DNA from: Salarias fasciatus
Taxonomy: Eukaryota > Chordata > Actinopteri > Blenniiformes > Blenniidae
Direction of reading: 5' to 3'
DNA: 64,000 bases
NCBI RefSeq assembly: GCF_902148845.1
Contig: NC_043763.1
Location: 10,283,170-10,347,169 of the forward strand
A program made the position numbers and the translations under genes. Positions 19,820 to 32,413 of the stretch are shown here, piece by piece. Every line of letters starts with the position of its first letter. Positions within the stretch are counted from its first letter, which is position 1. The notes under the pieces are model-generated. The model had not been told where the DNA came from. It did not search any database and saw nothing but the letters and a program-made list of their open reading frames with translations.

Positions 19820-21127
19820 GATGTTTACATGGTCAATGAATGCAAGTTCCGGAGCAGACGACAGCCAGTTTGCAAAGTAAAAACATCTGGGGAGGGACAA
19901 AGAGACATCCTCATCAAACTGGATGTTTATGATGATCCGTCCACTGGTCAAAGATCACTTTATCGTGATTTTCTTCCTGACTACAAGTCTTAAACCCTGG
20001 GCACCCCTTTACAAGCAAATTGGAAGTATAAACATTGCTATAATTAGCAGTAAAACCATGACATATGCTGTCATGTCAACTAGATTGATTCAGGGTCATG
20101 TGCCCTCAAAATTTCAGAGTTAAGACATTAAAACTGCTACAATCTATAATCATGTTGTCGAAGCTTTCAACCAAATAGGCTCCTGCATGTCGGCCTAAAA
20201 AGTACAACGGCAATAAACCAGAATCGTGCGACATCGGACAAAATCTCCACACAAAATACATTTACAAAATAGCACTCATTCACAGTCAATGTGTAACATT
20301 CTCATGCTCAGATATGTTGCTGATCAATAATGAATAATCGCAGAGCACTCATCATACGCCTCGAGTCATCAAACCAAAGAATTTCCTTCAGTGTTTCTAC
20401 ATGCCATGAACCCACGAGAGCTGAAATCAAAAGCTTGACGCTGCCTCGAGCACAAAGTCAACTAACACACGGCCTTCAGGTTTCACTTCATGTACAGTAG
20501 GTTTGCACCAATTTTGCTACAGGAAAAAAAGTTTTCTAAACAAAATATAAGTTAAATAAATATGAAATCGTTAGTAAAAAGTCACTTCAGTTACAGTTTT
20601 AGTAGCTCAGGGAGTGTCCTGATGGCACATCGGAGCAGAGTTGTTCTGTGCTCTGACAGTAGTATTAACAACGCACGAAAGGCAAATAAATATCTCCAGA
20701 ATGAGCAAAGACAGTGTGTACTTTCAGAAATCAACACGTTGGGAATATGTACAGATTTAGACTCATTCTAACGACTTCCATTCCAGGCTCTATTTTTCTG
20801 CATTACTCATGCTGAGTTAACTGGGGTATGTCATATATTCTGTTGCTGTTACAGTTGTATGTGGAGGCAGGGAGGAGCTGCAGATGATGACATGGAGTAG
20901 TTGTGTATTTGTAAGTAAGTCAACGGCCAGAGGGTGGAGGGGGTGGGTTACCAACTGATATACATATGAGGAAGAAAGAAAAAGACAGACAGAGAGCGGG
21001 GATAATGGTGGGTATTTATAGAAAGCGTGCAAAGAGAGTACAAAATAAATGAGGGCAAAAATAAAAGGAAAGAGAGGATGATGATGCCCGGGGGGGGGGG
21101 GGGGGGGGGGGGAGGAAGATGATGGGT
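19820..21127 (-). other. 3' flank and probable 3' UTR of mapre3
   Basis: Lies directly after the mapre3 stop on the minus strand. A poly-G run of about 23 bases sits at 21090-21112. The nearest minus-strand AATAAA I see is at 19788-19793, so the exact transcript end is uncertain. A plus-strand open frame (about 19769-19993, ending DPSTGQRSLYRDFLPDYKS) is not recognised. Confidence 0.4.
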
Positions 21128-24100
21128 TCAGTATTCATCCTGGTCCAGGTGGGCTTGTTCATCGAGGTCTTCATCATCTGGAGGTGCAAATCCTTCCTGA
21201 AATAAAGAAAAAAATAGACATATTTACCAGATATTCTGCTTTATTTTCACTTTGAATGACAAATTTCCTTTGTGACTGTGGGAAAACGCAAGTTACATGT
21301 TACGAGAGAGACATCCACACATACATGGACAATTTTAGAATCATCACTTAACCCTGAATGCATGTTTTTGACTGCGTAAACCCACAGAGACCCTGGAACT
21401 TGAAAGGACAACATTCATGTTGTGAGTGAAGAGTGCTAACCACTACACCACCAGTTCAGTCCTGGCCTGGATAAACTTCTGCTACACAGTGGCAGGCAGT
21501 CATCCTGAACAGATACCTCTGTTGCGTAGAGAATGTCGATTATCTTGCTGAGGACGGGGTTGTTTTCACTCTCATGTTCCTGGCAAATGAGCTCGATGTC
21601 CCGTAATTTGCTGAAGTAGAAGTCTCTCTCCTTCTCTAGTCCATCTACAGTCAACTTCAACTCCATCAACTGAGGAGGAAAGAAAAAAAAAACAACATTA
21701 CAAACTGAATTGTTGTATTTAAATCTAGCCATAACTCTACCTGTTGATTTAGCTCCATGATTTCAGCGTCGCTGCCCCCGTTTCTAGACAAAGAGGGATT
21801 CTTCCTCATGACTGGAGTGTGCTGGACCCGCTGTGGTGTTGGCATGTTTTTGGGAACTGTGGGAGATGTCCTCTGTGGTCCTGGAGCAAGCAGACGAGGA
21901 AAGACCAGTCAATCATTTGATATAAAACAGATTGAGAGTATTTCTTTAGCTTTGTAGCGATTGTGGCGATGGGTATAGCACATTATAGAGCGCTGATGGG
22001 AGCTTATAGCGTAATGTTGTGCCTTTGAAGTGTCATTTTGTTGAATGGATTAAGAATAGAATACTTTTTAGTAACAAATACTGGAAAGCCAAATTCAAAA
22101 TTCAAGTTAAATGAAAGAAAAATGAGTCAAAATCTTTAAAAAAAAAAAAAAAAAAAAAAAAGAAACTGTGGAGTAACTCTTCAGCCACAGGTGTTTGGAA
22201 TAAACTCAAAGACAGAACATGCCAACACGCATTATCAGTTTTTAAAATCAATGCAGTCATTCTGCACACTTAAAACTGCCCTGCTTTACAGTGACAGAGT
22301 CACAAAGCAGGCTACATTCTACCAATCGACTTGGATTGTTTGCCATGATTTCAAGCAAGAAAGCTTCAACAGGCTGTTCAGGCTGACGTTTCTCTTGTTA
22401 GTGAAGTGGGACAAAATATTATTCATCCTAAAACCAGCTTTCATAGAAATAAAGCTGCCACAGTGTTGCATCCACTGCTCGATGCAGGACACTGGCGGAA
22501 ACCGCTGTCATCATTCTGAGGATGTTTTAGAAATAATGATCAGGATCAGCTGGATTTTCCGCCTCACTGATGCTACTTCCCGCTACACACTGTGGTGATC
22601 GGCGGCGTCCCAGAACAAACGGACTCCCCAAGCAAGAGGAAATGACCAGGCGCCCCTTCCTACACAGATTCACTCCCTGTGTGCAAGTTTCAGAAAACCT
22701 CACATCGCACTCAGGTTACTTTTAGTGCCTTAGCAGACCTTGTTTTTATAGTATTGGAAAATCTGTACTTCAGTTTCATGGTCACTTATTACTGCTTCAA
22801 CTATTGGAGTATTGGAGTGACTTTATTGGGAGCTGAAATTTATTTAATTACTGGAGCTACTTGACTAGAGTATTAGTACTTGACCCAATATAGTTACTAG
22901 CTAATGCCTTAAATACTTTGATGGGGAGGGTTCTTTACTATCAGCTGAAAAGAATGAATAGATTTCATTTACTGTTGCTAGTTACCGATTCAAATAAATG
23001 AGTTACTTTTCAAGTAACTACAATTATTACATGGTTACAGTCATAGTTACTGCTTTAAATACTCTGGTAGTGCAGTAACTTTACTAGCAATTGAAAACTA
23101 ATATTGTATTTGATTACAATTGCAGTTACTGATTAAAATAGTAGTGGAGTTACTTTACTAGTGACTAAAAATAGTAAATGATTACAGTTATAGTTACTAT
23201 TTACAGTTAATTGCAGAAGTCATTCATTTACTTTACTATAACTTAAAAATAAGCACATGATAATTGCTTGTTGTAAGTGTTATTACTATTTTAAAGAGCA
23301 ATGGAATTACTTTATAAGTGATATTCATAGTTGCGAGTTAGTTAATTACCGTAGAAGTTGAGTTACTTGACTAGAAACTAAACCTCACTATTTGACTGGA
23401 GCTTCGTTTATTAGTTACTGCCTAAAATAGTTAAGGAGTTGCTTAATAAATGCTGAAAATAAATGCAACTTATGACAATTCGAGATTGTTCTCGTATCAA
23501 GAGTGCGTTGGCTCTCGTGCAGCAGGGCCTGTTGTAGCTGATCTCCTTTCTCACCCCACAGACTCACCCGTACCGACGGTACAGCGTCAGGTGTGTGAAA
23601 GCCGGGCAGCGAGATGGATCGAGGAGGACAGCAGTCATTCTGTGAATCGTGCTGCTCACACCACTCGCTTGCAGGGAGCGCTTTCTGAGCCATCCAAAGC
23701 TCGAGCAAGACCGTGCAGCAAAGGCAGACACCTTTTTCTTTTTCTTTTTTTTGCTTTACCTGGGTTTCTCTTTGGTCTGTGGATAAAGTGATCACCTGGA
23801 TTGGGGGGAGGGGCCACGTCCTGCCCCTGTCTGGCTAGTAAAGGGTCGTACTCCTTCCCGTCGTAGTTGGCGTCGAAGAACTTTTTGAACCACTGAACGA
23901 ATTCAAAGTTGTCCTGGAATTTCCCTTTTACAAGCTTTTCTACAGGAATTATCTGCAATCAGGAGACATGCCACAAATATTACTGGATGATCTGAAGCTA
24001 GTTAGTGAAATATTGAGTCATGTGATTAAAAAAAAAAAGTGGTTCTAACTTTGTCAACACTCATCCTCTTAAAAGCCGCCTGAAGAACTTTGAAGTTGTG

Positions 24101-24409
24101 TATAAACTCGTGCTCCAGCTTGGCTTGAAATTTGACCTTCTTCAGAAGAATACACCCTGGAAACAACATGTCCATGAACTGGCAATAAGCAGCCCCTGGA
24201 AACACAAACACAAACGCACAACAACGTTTTGGTTTTCAAGCAGGTTTTTACCGAGGATCGCCCCACTGAATACACCCTCAGGCCTCACCTGAACAGAGCT
24301 GCTCGATCTTGGTGTAGGTGAGATGCAGGGAGTCGTTGACCCACGCCAGCATGTCATGTCGGCTGAGGTTGTCAATGGACACGGACGTGGCGTACACATT
24401 CACTGCCAT
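21128..24409 (-). CDS. mapre3: microtubule-associated protein RP/EB family member 3 (EB3), complete, 6 coding exons
   Basis: EB3 tracks growing microtubule plus ends and recruits CAP-Gly and SxIP proteins. Coding exons, 5' to 3': 24409-24289, 24195-24050, 23952-23760, 21880-21741, 21669-21517, 21196-21128. All joints obey GT/AG and keep frame, giving 273 residues plus TGA, close to mammalian EB3 (281). Residues about 1-130 form the CH domain ([42 protein letters not shown]). The EB3-type [19 protein letters not shown] follows, then a Ser/Thr/Pro linker and the EBH dimerisation domain ([20 protein letters not shown]). It ends DQDEY, the EEY/F-like tail bound by CAP-Gly domains. The linker looks a few residues shorter than in mammals, possibly through a different splice choice. 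MAPRE1/2 fit less well. Confidence 0.95.
22790..23470. repeat. degenerate tandem repeat, period about 70 bases, in a mapre3 intron
   Basis: Recurring phrases AGTTACTG, TTAAAATA, GGAGTTACTTTACTAG and GATTACAGTTATAGTTACT appear at roughly 70-base steps (for example 23048, 23121, 23189). Units are diverged, so this is an old local satellite. No coding content. Confidence 0.55.
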
Positions 24410-24419
24410 CCCCGACCTG

Positions 24420-27400
24420 TGGCACATAAACGCAGTTTGAAGGGATTTAGTTAAAAGGCCAGAGTTCAACAGGATTCACTAAAGCCTGTTTCAAATCAAC
24501 TGGCCATTGTATTTATCAACACCATCAAGACCAAAAAACAGCTTCTTATCTTGTATTGATGCAATCATTTCAAAGTGATCATCAATAATTTAGTTGTTGG
24601 TCTGTCAACAAATGGAATTTAATGAGATTTTGGTTGGTCAACAATATATTTGATCAATACTGAGAAAGTAAGAATTTGAAAAACTATCGATAAAATCTGT
24701 GAAATCCAAAAGAAACACACAACAAAAACTGCGAGAGGAAAGCAGTGGTGTCACATGTGCACAATTCAAGAGCAAACAAAACAAAGTGCAGACAAACGTT
24801 TCTAAAGCAAACAGTCAAAGTGTAAAGTTACACTCAAGCTTGAATTACGCTAATGCTGAGAAATAAAAGACAGAAACAAACACATTTTCTCTGGTGACCA
24901 AATATCGTCATATGCCTGGACATTTCTGTTTTCATGTCTTGCCTTTGTGAAACACATTTTGTGAATGTTTTCTTTGTTTTTCAAGAGGCAATTTGCATAA
25001 AATACTTTTATTTTCTGTATGTGACACAAGTTGAGTAAACTTCAAGTGTCATTTCAAGTATTGCAAGGCTGAGCCAAGTCTCTTCTTTAGTGGAAATCAC
25101 AATATGGCCATTCTACGTGGCCACAAAACCCATTAGGCAGAAAGCATAAAAAATGCTGAGGCAAAAAAAAAAAAACAACAAACATAACAGCATCCAAAAC
25201 CTTTGCTCAAACAAAACCTGGACAAAAAGCATTAATTTTCACTTTTGGCCAAACTCCATTTATGTCATGAACTCAAAAAAAAAAAAAAACAATATACAAA
25301 ATGGGATCCAACACAAATTATTCAAGTTTACCAGATGATCTAAGCTTTATAACATTGAAATAAAATTACTGGAAAAATCAAAACAAACTCACATGAAGGT
25401 CCCAGCTGAATGAGAGGAATGAGAGGGGCTACCTGTGACCCTTCACTTACGACTGAAGACTCCTCGGACTTTCACAGTCCCATTAAATGATTACCTGCTA
25501 CACTGTGCAATGTGCACGTCACAAACTTGGGTTCAAAGGTCGGTTTAACTGACCTATGTTTACCTCCTTGGGATTATGCAAACTGTTGTTTTGGTGCAGC
25601 GTTGGAGTCACTTTGATAGCAATCTCATTTTCTTCTGCTTGCGAGTAGCTCGTAGCAACAGTCACATTGTGTGCAGGGGTTGTGAAGTTATTCTCAGAAA
25701 ATAAAGTCAGGCTGTTTGTGATCACATGACCAAGACGCTGGCCATCAGTGAACCCCTGTGATCTCCCCTCTCAACACCAGACCACAGAGTTCAAATCAGG
25801 ATCAAACGTTGGCTTGTCTGTTGTTTAAGCAGGCCGAAATCACATCATCTCAGTATATCTGACAGATGAAAAAAAGGAAACTGAAACCATAAATTTAACT
25901 CCTGGTTATCAATCCACCCATCTCTGATATCTTTAGTTCATTTCAGGGTCATAGGTCACTGGAGGTGATTCCAGCTAACAAGTGCTGAAGAATTTACTAA
26001 ATTTAGACTTCTGCTTTTTACCCACAGTCCAGAATTCTGCCTTTTAATCATACCTGGAAGGAAAAAAACCCAAACCCCTTTGGGGAAAAAGCAAACACTT
26101 TGTCTAGGTACATCTGCCTTTGTATGCACAACACATGTATCTTGACGGAGTTATCAAAAGTTGCTGATTAAATCTGTGAGTTGATCTGATCAAGCTCCTG
26201 ATTTCATCAGCTAATGGCCCTAATTAACTGTGCTAATTTCACTGACCCTGCTTTTTGCCATCTTGACCTTTTGAGATGTAAAACGATGGTGTGAAAATCT
26301 AAAATCTATCAAACTTTGCATATACAAGCTGCAACCTGCTGACCATCCATTGTGATCAATAGTTTTGGGCTGGGTCACAAACTGTTGCTGGTAAAGCCCA
26401 CTGTAATATGTGATATTAGCCCCTTTTTTTTTTGAAACGCGGTTGATGTTTGACAGTAAACACAGAGCCTGAGAAGCTTCTTTGCTTTCAGCTTTAATCT
26501 ACAGATGTGTTTTGAGTGTAATCCCCCCTAGATTAAACAGAAATATCCTGGTGTTTTTCAGCAGCTTTACACATCTGGCAGCTCCAGCCTCCCCTGTGCT
26601 CACTTTGCCTGTTAATGCCTTCAGCAGTGTCACCACCGATCCAGCAACACCTCCCTGCACTAAAATGCATACTAACTACGTGGAATGGGGCTTTTGAAGG
26701 TGCTGATTTTAAGGTCACATCCCAGTCAGTGTCTGCACCTGATAACCCCTAGTCTAGTGGGGGGAAGGGGGGGGGGGGGGGGGGACCTGCACGCAAGTCA
26801 ATTTAACTGCAGTTTGCACAAGACACAGTTTTCTGAAGATAATGTTAGAAATGTGAATGCATTGCGCGCATACCAGCAAAGTCTCCCGTGGGGCTCGGCT
26901 ATCCTGCAATTGCGTGAATCCAGCCTAAAAACACACAGTCAGCTCTGAAAACCCTCCAGGACGCACAGGCTCACTGGTCCCAGGGTGCGGACGCAACAAA
27001 TAAGGTTAATTGTATGGGGAGACGCGCACAAATGGGGAAGACAGTCTATTTTACCCTAGATTACAATAAAATAAAATACAGGGCCTTGTCAAAAAGAGAG
27101 AGAGAGAGAGAGAGAGAGAAATAGCTAGGATAATGACTGCAGCAAAATCCCGAGTGCAAACCGCTTCAGTCCAGCAGCTCAGAATGGGCGGAGGTCTGAC
27201 ATTTCCAGCCCGAGCCGGAGAACAATAAATGCGCCCGTTTTGCCTGAACTGCGTTTTATTCTACAAAAAAAAAAAAACAAACAAACAAAAAAAAAAAGAA
27301 GAAAAAAAAACCCGCATCGCGCAACGGAGCTGCTACAGCGGGCCCCCTCTACAGGCCTCCCCGAATACCTCAGGACTGTCAGTCCCCCCGTCTCTTCTCT

Positions 27401-27532
27401 GCATGAGAATTAAATAACACACAGCGCCCCTCTCTCATCCTTACACGCACCAAACCGGGCCGGAGCGCGTCCTGCGGGGGCGCGTGTCCTGCCGGGGAGG
27501 TGCGGTGGTAGAGGGGTGGGGGAGATACTCAC
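24420..27532 (-). other. mapre3 first intron
   Basis: AT-rich intron sequence with poly-A runs (25160s, 25275s), a poly-G run at about 26767-26783, an A-rich run at 27265-27310 and a (GA)n repeat at about 27097-27119. GC content rises after 27300 toward the promoter. No other gene seen. Confidence 0.55.
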
Positions 27533-27725
27533 TGCGTTCAGGAGTGTCTCTGGTTGTTATCGGGCTGGCAGCGAGTCCTCCTTCCTTCTGGCAGAGCCCG
27601 GCGCTGTCGTCGTTGTCAGCCTGCAGTGCTTAGTAACGGGCCGCCCTGTCTGGGGCTGCAACAATCCAGCGGCCAGCGCGCATGCGCACGACTCCATGCT
27701 GCTAAAGGTTCATTATAAATAGGAC
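27533..27725 (-). promoter_or_regulatory. mapre3: candidate mapre3 promoter and non-coding first exon
   Basis: A GC-rich island. On the minus strand, a TATTTATAA box lies at about 27712-27720, an NRF1-like GCGCATGCGC palindrome at about 27678-27688, and a splice donor GTGAGT directly below 27533. This fits a non-coding exon 1 of roughly 130-160 bases spliced to the acceptor just before the start-codon exon (near 24416). Direction and spacing are consistent; the transcription start itself is inferred. Confidence 0.5.
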
Positions 27726-28137
27726 TTTGGCCTGCTCCGGCTCAGAGACACATCATGTGTCTGCTCGGGTTTTTAGGCCCGTTTCTGACTAAGGTTTCTT
27801 GTGAGGTCGGGCTTCAGAAATGCCTCGTGCAAAGACTTCATGCGCTGCCTGATGATAACAGACTAGAATAGCTTGGATTGAGGTTGATTTGCTCTTGAAA
27901 ACTGATGCAGCAAGTCCTGCATCAAGTGGAGCTACAAGCATTACAAGAGAGATTCTGTTATGAAGAAATCACAATGCATAATTAGTGTGGAAAGTGTGAT
28001 AAGACTTGGTTATAAAGGAAGTTGCACCATTCATCCATATACTGCTTTTTTTTCATCTCAGGCCTTACAGGATGTTATAAACCAATCACAGCTGACTATG
28101 GAGGACAGAGTCCACCAAGGAGGGACAAGATATCCAC

Positions 28138-28743
28138 TTAAAGGAATACTCCGAAGATTTTGGACCCACGCCCTTTCCCTGTCATTGACAAAGTGAGACA
28201 AGCTCATAAATACCTTTTTAGTGTCTGTGCTTCCAGTGGCTGGATCCCAGCTGTTAGCATCGTAGTTAGCTTAGCACAATTGCTGGAGGTGAACAGGAGT
28301 CAGAGCCGGACTGACGAAAGTGGACAAAATAAAATCTGCTAAAAATCCGTTAAAATAACGTTTTGATACACACAGACCTGCGCATGCGCAGGACTCCGCG
28401 GAATGATATACCGGAGCACAGCGGTAGAAGCCATAGACTCAGACTCAATTTTAACAGATTGAAAAGAAAACACGTCTTTTAAAATGTTTTATAACCATTC
28501 GGATTTACTTCAAGTGCTAATACGCCGTCCCCTGGGCCACTGTAAGGAGTATTTTGTCCACTTTCGTCAGTCCGGCTCTGTCTCCTATTCACCTCCAGCA
28601 GTTGAGCTAAGATAACAACGATGCTAACAGCTGGGATCCAGCCACTTGATGTACAGACACAAAAAAGGTATTTATGAGCTTATCTCACTTTGTCAATGAC
28701 AGCGAAAGAACGTGGGTCCAAAATCTTCGGAGAATTCCTTTAA
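28138..28743. mobile_element. TTAA-flanked foldback element (Kolobok/piggyBac-like MITE)
   Basis: Bounded by TTAA at 28138-28141 and 28740-28743. The arms of about 190 bases (28142-28333 and 28552-28739) are inverted repeats: the left end reads AGGAATACTCCGAAGATTTT, and the right end is its mirror with one change. A spacer of about 220 bases has no ORF. TTAA duplication is used by piggyBac and Kolobok elements; which one cannot be decided without the transposase. Confidence 0.7.
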
Positions 28744-28780
28744 CATTCAAATCTAGGAGCAATAGAGGATTGACCTAGCC

Positions 28781-29235
28781 TGTAAACCAGCCCCGCCCTC
28801 TCCTCATCCTCGTTTGGATTTTGGAGTTGACTCATGTTACTCCTTCGACTGACAGCGTACTTCAGCCAATCAGCGCTTCAAAACAAATACGTCATCAAAA
28901 TGCGTTAGCTTCTCTAGGGTTAGCTTTAGCTCTTTAGCTCTAGTTTCTACACACGCAAAGACACACGAAAACATCTTTTCCTGTGAGAAACTCACCAAAG
29001 TGCAGACTCTTGCTCTTGCTTGATTGCTGTAATACGTGGTATTTTGGCTATAAGTTTACTTATTGCAGCTTTCAGACGATGGTTAAAGTTTATCTCTGTA
29101 ATCTCCACTATGCACAGTGATGGCGTCACTTCCGGTTTAGCCACTGGAATTCGCCAAAAAACTTTGAAAACAAAAAGCAACTGAGCCCAACTCCAAAATC
29201 CAAACATGGATGAGGAGTGGGCGGGGCTGGTTTAG
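28781..29235. mobile_element. second inverted-repeat element (MITE-like)
   Basis: The left arm (28781-28830, with AAACCAGCCCCGCCC and GTTTGGATTTTGGAGTTG) is mirrored at 29187-29235 (CAACTCCAAAATCCAAAC and GGGCGGGGCTGGTTT). The interior of about 350 bases has no coding signal. It abuts the TTAA foldback element with only about 40 bases between. Confidence 0.6.
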
Positions 29236-29469
29236 GGGGCAAGGATTGAAATGTTTTTACACTGCTGGTCAGGATCTTGTTGACATATAAAGTTGAGATA
29301 TGAAGTAGTTAGTTGGATACAGTTGAAGTTACAGATTTGATATTGATAATCTGTGACATGAAACAGATGGTAGATATAATTTTTTATTTTTTTTTTTTTT
29401 TTTGCAAACACTGAATTCTCTTTTATGACATCTGTGAGCTACTTTGTGTGACTTCTCTGCAATCAGACA

Positions 29470-31076
29470 CCAAGTTTGATTTCATCGTGGTTTATTTGCA
29501 CTCAAATCATGTGATAAAGAGCTGAAGGAAGCAAGAAGAAGGAACAGAATTGCATGTATGTAACGACACATTGTTCAGCACCAGTGTACATTTGGGAGTC
29601 GGGCTACAAAACAGGATTCACTGGAGCGCCCTAAGAAAAAAGTTGAAGTCTGTCCAAAAGAAAAAAAAAAACATGCAAAGATGAAGGTAAAGTGTTTCTC
29701 TGACAAAAGCTGGGTCTAAAAATGAGCTAAATCTTCTGTGCATACCTGCTTATGTTGCAGTTTTGATAAAAACATGAGATTACTAAAACAATAATTTACA
29801 AGTTAAAATAAGCAACTAAAAATTTACAATACAAATACATAAGTTGATCATTTGAAAAAGTATCAGTGCTTCTTTCTTTATTTTTTTTGCTAAGCAAACA
29901 TACAAACTTCTGATGGCGTGAGAAGGCATTTGATCCTCTGTAGACTTGGCGTTTACTGACTAACATCTGTGCTGTTAAACCTTCGATTTTGTCGGGATCA
30001 GTTCGCCTGTTCTCTGGATGCTTCACAGTGGTTTGCTACATTGGACGTTTGCACCCTGCCGTTTCACATTAGAACAGACCGAAGGTGCAGAAAGTGCCAA
30101 CTTTGAAACGTATGACAGTCTGCAAGTTTGGACCCCTGTGTTGGAGAGTGTCAGTGTTCTCGTGTGCGAAAAAAAAAGGCAGTTTGGGTGAGACTTTTTG
30201 CTCTTTTGTGGAGATGAACATGACGACGATGCTTGTACTGGCTGTGCTACCGTGCACATTGCTCACAGCATGGATTCATTCACATTTGGTGGAGGGGTGG
30301 ATACAGAAGTCTATTCTGCTATAAGGCTGTAAACATGATCTGAAATGCTAATCTGACACAAAAAAAAGACAGAACTTTTACATATCAGTTATTTCTAACA
30401 CAATCGCATCAAAGGAAAACAACACAAATATTGCAATATAAAAAAATAAACACATTAAAAAGGTAAGCTTGAATTACAATATCTTTCAATTGATCAGAGA
30501 ATTTTGTCAGTCGCTGACATGCTTAATGTCATGTCGACATCCGTGTAATAACTTATTTATTACCTTTCATTCACAATGGCTTGTGGTAAAAAGACAGTTT
30601 TGTGACGTTTGTGACATTAAATTATGTAAAAAGGCATCTAAATAGTACATGATACAAGTGCAAAATCGTATTTTACAGTGAGGTAAAACAATCGCATCGT
30701 AAAAACCATGACTGACTTCCATTATCCTAAAACTATTAGTAAGATACAACAGTCTTCCCTTAGCATGATCCAGTAACCAATGGAACTCAATAACAACTCT
30801 TTTTTTTAATCTGCTGCTTATATTTGGTTAACAGTTGACTGAAATTTGGTACATTAAACCACTTAGTAAACATGTTCCCGGCCATTTTCCAATTATTATG
30901 GCATTGTCATACAGTTTAACATCTTACAGTTCTAAATAATTGCGCTGAGTACCAAATGAAAACATGACTCCATTATTTCCACGCTTATTCTAAGATTTCA
31001 CAGAGAAAAACAATTCCTGGTGCTTGGTCATCCATTTTTCCTCAGATGAGGTCCCTCCTCTTCACCGTGTAACCGG
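29470..31076 (-). other. dpysl5: probable 3' UTR of dpysl5
   Basis: AT-rich sequence directly after the dpysl5 stop on the minus strand. A minus-strand AATAAA at 29491-29496 would place the transcript end near 29470, giving a 3' UTR of about 1.6 kb. The end is an inference from this one signal. Confidence 0.4.
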
Positions 31077-32366
31077 TTACCAGATCCCGCTGGATCTCCC
31101 CCCTGGAGGGGCGAGGATCCTGGCCGAGGATCTTTTGGGAATGTTGTCATCGATCTGAGCACCTGGAGCAGAGCAGGGAACGGGGTCACATGCAGGCAGC
31201 GGCAAAAACACACGGACCGGCTTTTTCCTCCAGGTCCCTCTGGTGTTATCAAAGGTCGTGTAAACAGCTTTGGCTGAGGCACACTTAAGAAACGCAGCTT
31301 AAAGTGATACTTAGAAAAAACAATTCTCTGCATTCCTTTTAACATGCGGTGACTTGCTCATAAGCTGACCAAAACATCAGAAAACATCCAAACCTTAGCT
31401 TTTATTGGAGAGGACACAATACCATCTTTGTGAGAGAAGGTATTTAAAACTCGCAAGGGTGGCCAAGAAAAATTTGGACTGGAAGACCAACCACGCTATA
31501 AAGTCTAATCTGTTCTGCTGAATCAGAATGTACCAGTTCATAATAAAGCTATTACATGGTTTGGGTAAGCTACTATTTTATCTCTGTTTCCCCCAGGAGT
31601 TATTTCTGAGAGTGTTGTTGGATAACACAGTTGAAATTTGTTGGCGAAGTCAAGAAATACCAACAAGCATAAACTATAAACCCTGCAACAATAAAACAGT
31701 CACCTTAAAATAAAATAAAGAAGTTGTATTACATGTATCCTGAACACTCATTTCCATTTGGTTGATACTGACAGATAAAGGCTGTTAGTATAAGTTTATG
31801 AAGAAGAAAGTGTATTCTGTGCAAATGCTGGCTTGGCAAAACCAATTTAAAAAAAAGTTCTAGAATACAAAATATGTCATTGAAAATCTTAAGAAAATCA
31901 GAGTATTCATAAAATCTGAATCATCCTCAGCTGGTCTGATGTGCCTACATCTCTCTGCGTTTTTTTACTTTACTCACAGCGCCCTCACCAGGCCGGCAGC
32001 AGAAGTGCCAACATCCAGTCATCAACCAGTGTTTCAGGCTCAGAAATGTCTCCTTTCACAGATTACATGTGATGAGTCAAAGTTACCGAACGTATCTGAA
32101 TTTTCCTCACCAGACAGGCTGAAGCTGGACTCATGGAGGTCCCTCACCCCACCGTGCCGGGTGCAGGGGCGAGTCGGGGTGTCCAGATCCGAACCTCCAA
32201 AGTCCCTCTTTCCTGAATTTGCAATGGCTACAACGTCTCCCGTGTAAGGCTCCCGCTCCACAGCTTTCACCGCCTGGGACTGGATCAGGACAAAGTTTCA
32301 GCAAAGGTGACTTTACAAAGGATTTGTTTTTGTTTGTTTTTTTTGTTTTTGTTTTTGTACAGTAAA

Positions 32367-32413
<47 letters not shown>

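Noticed and set aside
18830-19993. Plus-strand open frames sharing FHNCFFIQNSKDECPV, possible small gene duplicated in tandem
   Set aside because: The similarity comes from the direct repeat bounding copy C. No known domain, no convincing splice signals, and part of the frame crosses the tRNA unit. Coding function is not supported.
1-20000. CRISPR array, bacterial operon or phage-like system
   Set aside because: The repeats are vertebrate transposable elements, tRNA units and microsatellites; no spaced identical short repeats or bacterial gene signals are present.
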